A DNA stretch of 25,063 nt. Source: an uncultured Collinsella sp. (GTDB taxonomy: Bacteria; Actinomycetota; Coriobacteriia; Coriobacteriales; Coriobacteriaceae). A model generated the notes under the pieces. That model had not been told where the DNA came from. It worked only from the letters and a program-made list of their open reading frames with translations, and searched no databases. The stretch spans positions 1-25,063 of the forward strand of contig UQZI01000027.1 of the NCBI GenBank assembly GCA_900545555.1, in the 5' to 3' direction. The stretch's first letter is position 1. Each line of letters starts with the position of its first letter. Shown one piece after another: positions 14,479 to 19,496 of this stretch. A program made the position numbers and the translations under genes.

Positions 14479-15757
14479 CGTGATTTGCCTCATGCGAATA
14501 CTGATAATTACAAGCCAACCGCATTCTCTGCTTGGCATTGAATTTAACGCTCGCGCATTTTCTCTGACCCTCCATCGCGGCGTGGGGACATCCGCCCATA
14601 CAAGCCGGAAACATTACACACTCGCCACATACTGGGTCGTTTGGTAAATACTCCATCCATTTCAAATAGTTCGAATTAGCTTTCACACCTTCTCGAACAT
14701 TTCCAACGGCGCACTCGCCCTTGCCAACCTCATCCCAACATTTAAAAAGTCTACCAAGCGGATCGATGACAAACGAATTAAGGGAAACCGCACAGCAGAC
14801 GCCTGGTTCATACGGCGTAAACGGAATAACGTTGAATCCGCGCTCGCTAGCTTTATCCATAAAGAACGTTTCAACTTGAGAGAATCCACGCTGAGAAAAA
14901 CAATGAATGTCATTTGAGCAAGTATCGTTAACATTGTCGACCGCAGCAAGATAAATCGCGACTTTACCGCGAAGCCCTTTAGCGTCAAGCTCGTCAATCA
15001 ACGCATCGACCTCTTTACTATTGGACTCATCGACATTCACGCGAATGGTAATCTGAAGAACATCGGCACATGAGATTATATTGTCGATAATGGCATCATA
15101 TGTCGGACGACCGTCAGCCGGGACCCTCCGCGAATCATGATCCCTCTTTGAGCCATCAATAGTGATTTGAACCGAACCGATCTGACAATCAGCAAGCTTC
15201 TGAGCAATTTCTCGCGTCAGGAGATATCCGTTCGTTACCATTCCGGCAGAATAAGTAGCGCCTGGCCTAATCGCCCCTCTCAGTTCTTTTGTCAGTCGCT
15301 CGATCATGTCCACACAGAGTAGGGGTTCGCCTCCATACCAGTCAACGTGAAGATCGTTGATCCCGGGATAGCCGGAACGCACGAATTCTGCGATATCCGT
15401 CATTGTCTCTTCTGACATAGTGGGGTGCGAGCAGCCTTTTTCATAGCAGTAGGGACACCTAAAATTGCATGCCAGCGTTGGAGCAATCGTCAGTCCTAAA
15501 TAGTCATTTGCAAACCTTGCCGACAAGCTCTCAAGCATCAACATTCGCCGCTCGTCAACATCGTCATCTACCAACATGCCACCCATCTTAAGGGCCTCTT
15601 CGAAATCACCATCCAAGGCGGCGGCACCCTTGCGATATAGATTCAGCTCATTCGTGTGCGCAGCGTCAAGGTCGAGAACGCCACCAGACTGGGTATTGTA
15701 GATAGTGATACCGTTCACATCATTCTCTTCAATAACGTTAAATTCAGACTCTTTCAT
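14471..15757 (-). CDS. Radical SAM/SPASM peptide maturase
   Basis: 428 residues. An N-terminal region (1-88) with no motif I recognise may bind the precursor. The radical SAM core has CNFRCPYC (C97, C101, C104: the SAM-bound 4Fe-4S cluster) and the SAM-contact motif YGGEPLL (141-147). The C-terminal SPASM domain has C322, GRLFKC (C340) and the exact CxxCx5CxxxC set C377, C380, C386, C390, plus C401, which hold auxiliary Fe-S clusters. Enzymes of this build (AlbA, SkfB, SCIFF maturases) link Cys sulfur to carbon in ribosomal peptides. The Cys-rich peptide gene heading the operon is the likely substrate. The start ATG abuts the stop of the preceding permease gene (TAAATG). The exact linkage cannot be read from sequence. 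Confidence 0.9.
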   Translation of the reverse strand: MKESEFNVIEENDVNGITIYNTQSGGVLDLDAAHTNELNLYRKGAAALDGDFEEALKMGGMLVDDDVDERRMLMLESLSARFANDYLGLTIAPTLACNFRCPYCYEKGCSHPTMSEETMTDIAEFVRSGYPGINDLHVDWYGGEPLLCVDMIERLTKELRGAIRPGATYSAGMVTNGYLLTREIAQKLADCQIGSVQITIDGSKRDHDSRRVPADGRPTYDAIIDNIISCADVLQITIRVNVDESNSKEVDALIDELDAKGLRGKVAIYLAAVDNVNDTCSNDIHCFSQRGFSQVETFFMDKASERGFNVIPFTPYEPGVCCAVSLNSFVIDPLGRLFKCWDEVGKGECAVGNVREGVKANSNYLKWMEYLPNDPVCGECVMFPACMGGCPHAAMEGQRKCASVKFNAKQRMRLACNYQYSHEANHDV

Positions 15758-16567
15758 TTATATGCTCCGTTTTCTGATAGCACCCTTGATAGCCCAACAA
15801 AGTCCGAGGATGACAATGGGAACGACTGTTGCCAGCGCTACAAACAGCAACGTCCCCGGCACGATGAATTGAATTGGTCGCGGAGACGCAAGGGTCGCCA
15901 GCCATGTCAAGTGCAGTGGCATATTTGGATTCCCGTACCCCAAATAAAGCAGCAGGATGATGAACGATAGAACAAACGCGCCATTTCCAAAGAGCGAGAT
16001 GGCCAAGACGAGCAGCAGGCATAACGTTGTGCAAATCAAGGCAGCAAGAGACAGTCGAAGAAGAAACTCTCCGATCATATCCATCGTCATTCCTATACCA
16101 CTCGCGCTTTGGACCACACCAACGAGTATCGAAAAGAGAACAAAACCACCGACAAGCGTGACAATCGAGACAAGAGTCCTTGCAACCAACAACTGTACTG
16201 TTTTCATTCCCCTTGCATAGGAAACAAGCCATTGAGATCCCGTTATCGGAGTTCGAAACGCATAGCCGATGACGAGAACAGCAACAATAGGAAAGAAGAG
16301 AGAATGGGCAAGCGGTGCCACAGCGGAAAGGTAGCGAGCTCCGCCTTTAACGAGGTCTCCCGGAATTCCCACAAAACCATATTGTGGGTTTGGAAAGAAG
16401 CCCATAACACCGTCGCCAAGCCAATCGCTCGTTCCGTAGGCTCTCCATGGTTCATAAGACACAGAATAAAGCAATGCGAGCACGAAACCTGCCGCAATCA
16501 GCAGAAGAGGCGCTTTGCTCTTCATAACTCGATAGGCTTCAGCCTTAATCATATCTTCGCAGCGCAT
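15758..16567 (-). CDS. ABC-2 type permease, paralogue 2 (probable immunity/export)
   Basis: 269 residues with about six hydrophobic segments and a short cytoplasmic N terminus. The ATG at 16567 has a strong GGAGGGG ribosome-binding site and begins 2 nt after the preceding permease stops; the longer open frame to 16627 has no better start. It shares YGTSD (44-48) and GFF (56-58) with the other permease at almost the same positions, so the two arose by duplication and probably pair as a heterodimer over the ATPase. LanE/LanG-like self-protection is the most likely role, inferred from operon position. Confidence 0.78.
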   Translation of the reverse strand: MRCEDMIKAEAYRVMKSKAPLLLIAAGFVLALLYSVSYEPWRAYGTSDWLGDGVMGFFPNPQYGFVGIPGDLVKGGARYLSAVAPLAHSLFFPIVAVLVIGYAFRTPITGSQWLVSYARGMKTVQLLVARTLVSIVTLVGGFVLFSILVGVVQSASGIGMTMDMIGEFLLRLSLAALICTTLCLLLVLAISLFGNGAFVLSFIILLLYLGYGNPNMPLHLTWLATLASPRPIQFIVPGTLLFVALATVVPIVILGLCWAIKGAIRKRSI

Positions 16568-16569
16568 TT

Positions 16570-17373
16570 CTACCCCCTCCTCGCTTTGATTCCCATGACC
16601 CCGAGCTGCAACGAAACAACGGTGCAAATAACAGAGAAAAGAATGATCTGATTAATGGCTAGGCCTTGAAAGCACAGATTTCCAAGATGGCGTAAGTATG
16701 GTCCGACTGAGAGCCACCAGGGAATTTGCGTCGATGCGTGATTGGAAAAGACCACCAGCGTATATTCATCGGAGGCGAGCAGCGTCCCGACCAACACCAA
16801 CATAATGCTAAGCGGTGCATTTCTAAGTAAATAGAAAACTGCCATCGACTGAGCTACTAATGCAGCCAAAATAGCATCAATCAAAAGCAACACGGGCAGG
16901 TATCTATCAAGAAACACCCGCCCATCCACATAGCAGCCAAGCGGAGATTTGAAGAGAGTGAATCCCGAAAACAGGTTGAACGCTGTTGAAGTTGCAATCG
17001 TCAGAACAAGCCACTTTGCGACAACGGCCTTTGCTATGCCCGTCCCTTTTGCATACGTCACTTCAGAAGACCTGCTTTGATAATCCATGGCGCAGGAAAT
17101 AACAATGCATCCGGCTAGAACGAAAAACCACTCGTAGGTCATGAATAGTGCCGTCCGAACCGCCGAACCAGCTGGGTCAGTCTTGTCGAGGATGTTTGCA
17201 AAGAAACCAATCTGTTTGCCGACTCCCCCTAAATCAGATGTTCCATAAGTCCCATACATATTTGGATTACAGACATCTTTAACAATCCAAATTCCCCAGA
17301 TCAACAACACGAAAAAGGCTGGATTTTTGAGCAACCGACGGGCTTCGCATCTAATCAGTCGCAGAAGTTGCAT
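16570..17373 (-). CDS. ABC-2 type permease, paralogue 1 (probable immunity/export)
   Basis: 267 residues with about six membrane segments: one near 17-32, one near 72-95 and four in the second half. It carries YGTSD (43-47) and GFF (56-58), matching its downstream neighbour. It overlaps the end of the ATPase gene by 23 nt, which indicates tight translational coupling. It lacks an ATPase domain, so it must work with the ATPase encoded just upstream. A bacteriocin-type immunity pump (BcrB / LanEG type) is the favoured reading; the substrate is not proven. Confidence 0.78.
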   Translation of the reverse strand: MQLLRLIRCEARRLLKNPAFFVLLIWGIWIVKDVCNPNMYGTYGTSDLGGVGKQIGFFANILDKTDPAGSAVRTALFMTYEWFFVLAGCIVISCAMDYQSRSSEVTYAKGTGIAKAVVAKWLVLTIATSTAFNLFSGFTLFKSPLGCYVDGRVFLDRYLPVLLLIDAILAALVAQSMAVFYLLRNAPLSIMLVLVGTLLASDEYTLVVFSNHASTQIPWWLSVGPYLRHLGNLCFQGLAINQIILFSVICTVVSLQLGVMGIKARRG

Positions 17374-18079
17374 TATCTGCCTCCCCGATCAAATCCAAAA
17401 ACCGCTTTTCCAGACTTCTGTTTTTGTAGGAGTTTTCTTCCTTAACGAGAAGTCTGCCTTGATGGAGAAAAGCAAAAGATGTCGCAACTTTCTCCAATTC
17501 ATCTAGGTTATGGCTTGAAATGAGCACCGTTTTATCCCGTTTGTCCTTCAACGACAGCAGGAGATCACGCACCTCAATCACACCCACTGGATCGAGCCCG
17601 TTTATGGGTTCATCCATGATAAGTAGTTGCGGGTTGCCCAGAAGAGCCGTTCCGATATCCAGGCGACGCTTCATGCCGAGCGAGTATTGTTTTACCGATG
17701 CATCCGCCGCATTTTCTAGGCCAACGGCAGCGAGCACTCGATTAACTTCACTTTTCGGCAGCCCCCACTCGATACAGCGTGAGATCAAGTTTTCTCGACC
17801 GGTTAAGTTCAAGAATGCCCCACAGCCGTCGGGGACGAATCCGATATTTCTGCGTGCTCTTGCCAGACCTGCTCTCCCAGACTCGCCGAAAAAACTGATT
17901 GAGCCTTTCGTTGCTTTAAGCAAGCCAAGAAGAATATCAATCAACGTACTCTTCCCCGCGCCGTTCTCCCCAACGAGAGCGCACACTTCGCCCTCATCTA
18001 TATCAAATGAAACATCAGACAACGCCCAGTTTTTGCCGTAGCGCTTTGATAGATCCTTGATTGAAATCGCATTACCCAT
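17351..18079 (-). CDS. ABC transporter ATPase, BcrA/LanF-like
   Basis: 242 residues, one nucleotide-binding domain: Walker A GENGAGKST (37-45), Walker B LLIMDEPINGLDP and switch SSHNLDELEK. The signature is YSLGMKRR rather than LSGGQ, a variant common in the bacitracin/lantibiotic immunity (BcrA/LanF) group. It powers the two permeases that follow. The ATG at 18079 has GAGG about 9 nt upstream. A terminator lies between this gene and the peptide gene upstream, so it is reached by readthrough. Confidence 0.88.
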   Translation of the reverse strand: MGNAISIKDLSKRYGKNWALSDVSFDIDEGEVCALVGENGAGKSTLIDILLGLLKATKGSISFFGESGRAGLARARRNIGFVPDGCGAFLNLTGRENLISRCIEWGLPKSEVNRVLAAVGLENAADASVKQYSLGMKRRLDIGTALLGNPQLLIMDEPINGLDPVGVIEVRDLLLSLKDKRDKTVLISSHNLDELEKVATSFAFLHQGRLLVKEENSYKNRSLEKRFLDLIGEADNATSATD

Positions 18080-18096
18080 GTCTCATGAACCTCATT

Positions 18097-18142
18097 AAAA
18101 AAGGCAGCGCGGCCGACGGATGGCAGTTATCGACCACGCTGC
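18097..18142 (-). terminator. Leaky terminator between the precursor peptide gene and the ABC/maturase genes
   Basis: A 12-bp stem (18131-18142 with 18104-18115, two G-U pairs) is followed on the minus strand by six T (18097-18102). It lies 40 nt past the peptide stop and before the ATPase ATG at 18079. No promoter is obvious after it, so downstream genes must be read through. This gives much precursor mRNA and little enzyme mRNA, a usual bacteriocin arrangement. Confidence 0.85.
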
Positions 18143-18182
18143 TTACCCTCTGCTGTCTTAACCAGCATTAACGTTCGCGTTG

Positions 18183-18293
18183 CTAGAAATGAACATATAC
18201 GCCAAAACAGCTACAGCGCGAACACGGGTGGTAATTGCGGCAGCCACCACCGCCACCCTGCACGTTGCTACACGGATCGATTACCCAGTTCAT
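18183..18293 (-). CDS. Cys/Gly-rich RiPP precursor peptide (36 residues), family not recognised
   Basis: A 36-residue peptide starting MNWVIDPC and ending FGVYVHF. It has five cysteines (C8, C18, C24, C27, C29), five consecutive glycines (13-17), and a hydrophobic C terminus. The ATG at 18293 follows a near-perfect AAAGGAGGT, and the stop is TAG at 18183. It heads an operon with a radical SAM/SPASM maturase, an immunity-type ABC pump and an exporter, so it is the probable substrate. A leader, if removed, would be very short (seven residues precede C8), as in subtilosin, or could end in the Gly run. The frame stays open to 18422, but that part crosses the promoter and terminator and lacks a ribosome-binding site. 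I recognise no known precursor family. Confidence 0.85.
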   Translation of the reverse strand: MNWVIDPCSNVQGGGGGCRNYHPCSRCSCFGVYVHF

Positions 18294-18333
18294 AATTACC
18301 TCCTTTCGATTTATCGTCTGTTTTAATACTTCG

Positions 18334-18364
18334 TTATCGTATAACGATAAGCTTATGATTTCAA
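18334..18364 (-). promoter_or_regulatory. Promoter and palindromic operator of the RiPP precursor gene
   Basis: On the minus strand -35 TTGAAA (18359-18364), a 17-bp spacer and -10 TACGAT (18336-18341) place the transcript start about 36 nt before the peptide ATG. A 17-bp palindrome TTATCGTATAACGATAA (18334-18350; 7-bp arms, 3-bp centre) covers the -10 box. An extra exact half-site TTATCGT is at 18311-18317. Binding here would block RNA polymerase, so a repressor is likely. Confidence 0.7.
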
Positions 18365-18384
18365 GAACTATTTTCAAATAAATT

Positions 18385-18418
18385 AAGGCTCCTACCGATC
18401 GTTTGCGGTAGGAGCCTT
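18385..18418 (-). terminator. Terminator after the HTH regulator gene
   Basis: A perfect 13-bp stem (18385-18397 with 18406-18418) with an 8-nt loop is followed on the minus strand by AATTTATTT. It ends the DUF2975-HTH transcript 44 nt past its stop and isolates it from the RiPP promoter. Confidence 0.75.
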
Positions 18419-18461
18419 GCATGCATACGTGTTTGTCTTCTTGTCTTCTTATTCTGTTTTG

Positions 18462-18788
18462 TTATTCCTTAGAAAGATCTACTACGTAAACCTCTGTGGG
18501 CAATATCTCGGAGGGGTCGGGATTGCGTCTTTGCAAAATCTTATTCCGCGCACGCGCGATGGTAAGTTCCTCAAGTTCTATTTCACTCACGCGACGGATC
18601 AAATCTCCCGGCTGACAATCCAACTCAACACAGATATCGAGCAATGTCTTCAAGCGTATAGCCTTAATTTTCGCATTACGGATTTTAGAAATGTTAGCTG
18701 GCGTATGCCCAGTCGCTCTTATTAGATCGGCATTTGTTTTCCCGGTCTTGAGCAAAAGTGTCTCAACCTCAATAATGAGATAATCCAT
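18462..18788 (-). CDS. Small XRE/Cro-type HTH regulator (YozG-like)
   Basis: 108 residues. The helix-turn-helix lies at about 15-65 (KTNADLIRATGHTPANISKIRNA ... LKTLLDICVELDCQPGDLI), the pattern of short Cro/CI-type regulators encoded beside DUF2975 membrane proteins. The C-terminal tail (66-108) is charged and unrecognised. ATG at 18788 is preceded by AGGTGA; a TTG two codons earlier is less likely. The gene follows the membrane protein gene by 10 nt. It is the best candidate for binding the palindrome over the RiPP promoter; this is inferred from position. Confidence 0.82.
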   Translation of the reverse strand: MDYLIIEVETLLLKTGKTNADLIRATGHTPANISKIRNAKIKAIRLKTLLDICVELDCQPGDLIRRVSEIELEELTIARARNKILQRRNPDPSEILPTEVYVVDLSKE

Positions 18789-18798
18789 GGTCAATCAC

Positions 18799-19368
18799 CT
18801 AGACCAAATCATCGGACTGGGACTGCAAAAGCGCCCCATAGCGCCAGAAGATCGACAAAGCGAAAGCAACCATCATTGCAATGATGGATCCCACATCCAA
18901 AGTGATGCCTGAGTCACCAATCTGAAGGAGAGCGGAATTCATACGACAGCTCAACATACAATTACCCATCATTATTTTTAAATCGCTGCCAATCTGTAGA
19001 GAGCCCATCACGGCATTGATTGCAAATAGGCAAGCAATAACGGTAATCATCCGTGCATGTCGAATAGTAAAAGGCGATTGACGACGGGCGACATCGAAGC
19101 TGATGCTTAACAATGTGAACTCCCCTGCAAGGAGCAAAACCGCCCATAGCGCCAAGTTTGGGAGCGCGATGCTGCCGCCCTTACCAAGCTCAACGACCCC
19201 CTCGATTACCACTGCGCCGTTCAAAATACTTTGGCATGCAACAACAAATGCCGAACCAAAGACGGCGATGGTAGCGATGGCTATAAGTACCAGCACGGCA
19301 CAAAGAACCATTCCGATTTTTCTCATGTTATCGAACGACATCTCAATTCTTTGAGCGCTATTCGCCAT
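18799..19368 (-). CDS. DUF2975-like four-helix membrane protein
   Basis: 189 residues with four predicted membrane helices (about 18-45, 78-98, 110-132 and 160-180) and short loops, the usual form of DUF2975 proteins, which are nearly always encoded next to a small HTH regulator as here. Their function is unknown; a membrane-held sensor or anti-regulator is plausible. ATG at 19368 has AAAAGGAG upstream; the frame extends to 19404 with no better start. An operator-like half-site lies about 45 bp upstream. Confidence 0.75.
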   Translation of the reverse strand: MANSAQRIEMSFDNMRKIGMVLCAVLVLIAIATIAVFGSAFVVACQSILNGAVVIEGVVELGKGGSIALPNLALWAVLLLAGEFTLLSISFDVARRQSPFTIRHARMITVIACLFAINAVMGSLQIGSDLKIMMGNCMLSCRMNSALLQIGDSGITLDVGSIIAMMVAFALSIFWRYGALLQSQSDDLV

Positions 19369-19403
19369 AGTAACTCCTTTTGCCATCCAGCAGAACTTTT
19401 TCA

Positions 19404-19424
19404 ATTATTTTATCGTTACCGGAA
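19404..19424 (-). promoter_or_regulatory. Promoter region of the DUF2975-HTH genes with an operator half-site
   Basis: TTATCGT (19410-19416) repeats exactly the 7-bp arm of the palindrome over the RiPP promoter; the following TACCGGAA is only loosely like the second arm. On the minus strand it overlaps a -10-like TAAAAT. It suggests that one regulator controls both transcripts. Confidence 0.45.
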
Positions 19425-19439
19425 ACTCTTCTCTACAAG

Positions 19440-19470
19440 AAAAGGGGCGCACCTCCATCGGAAACGCCCC
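19440..19470 (-). terminator. Terminator after clpC
   Basis: GGGGCG (19444-19449) pairs with CGCCCC (19465-19470), followed on the minus strand by TTTTCTT. It lies 27 nt past the clpC stop and separates clpC from the RiPP island. Confidence 0.75.
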
Positions 19471-19496
19471 CCATCATGCAAGGTTATATTCAATCC

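Noticed and set aside
18294..18422. N-terminal extension of the RiPP precursor to 79 residues
   Set aside because: The extra codons cover the promoter, operator and upstream terminator and have no ribosome-binding site, while the internal ATG at 18293 has a near-perfect one.
18417..18725. Plus-strand ORF opposite the HTH regulator
   Set aside because: It begins in a terminator and lies antisense to a gene with a clear HTH; no ribosome-binding site.
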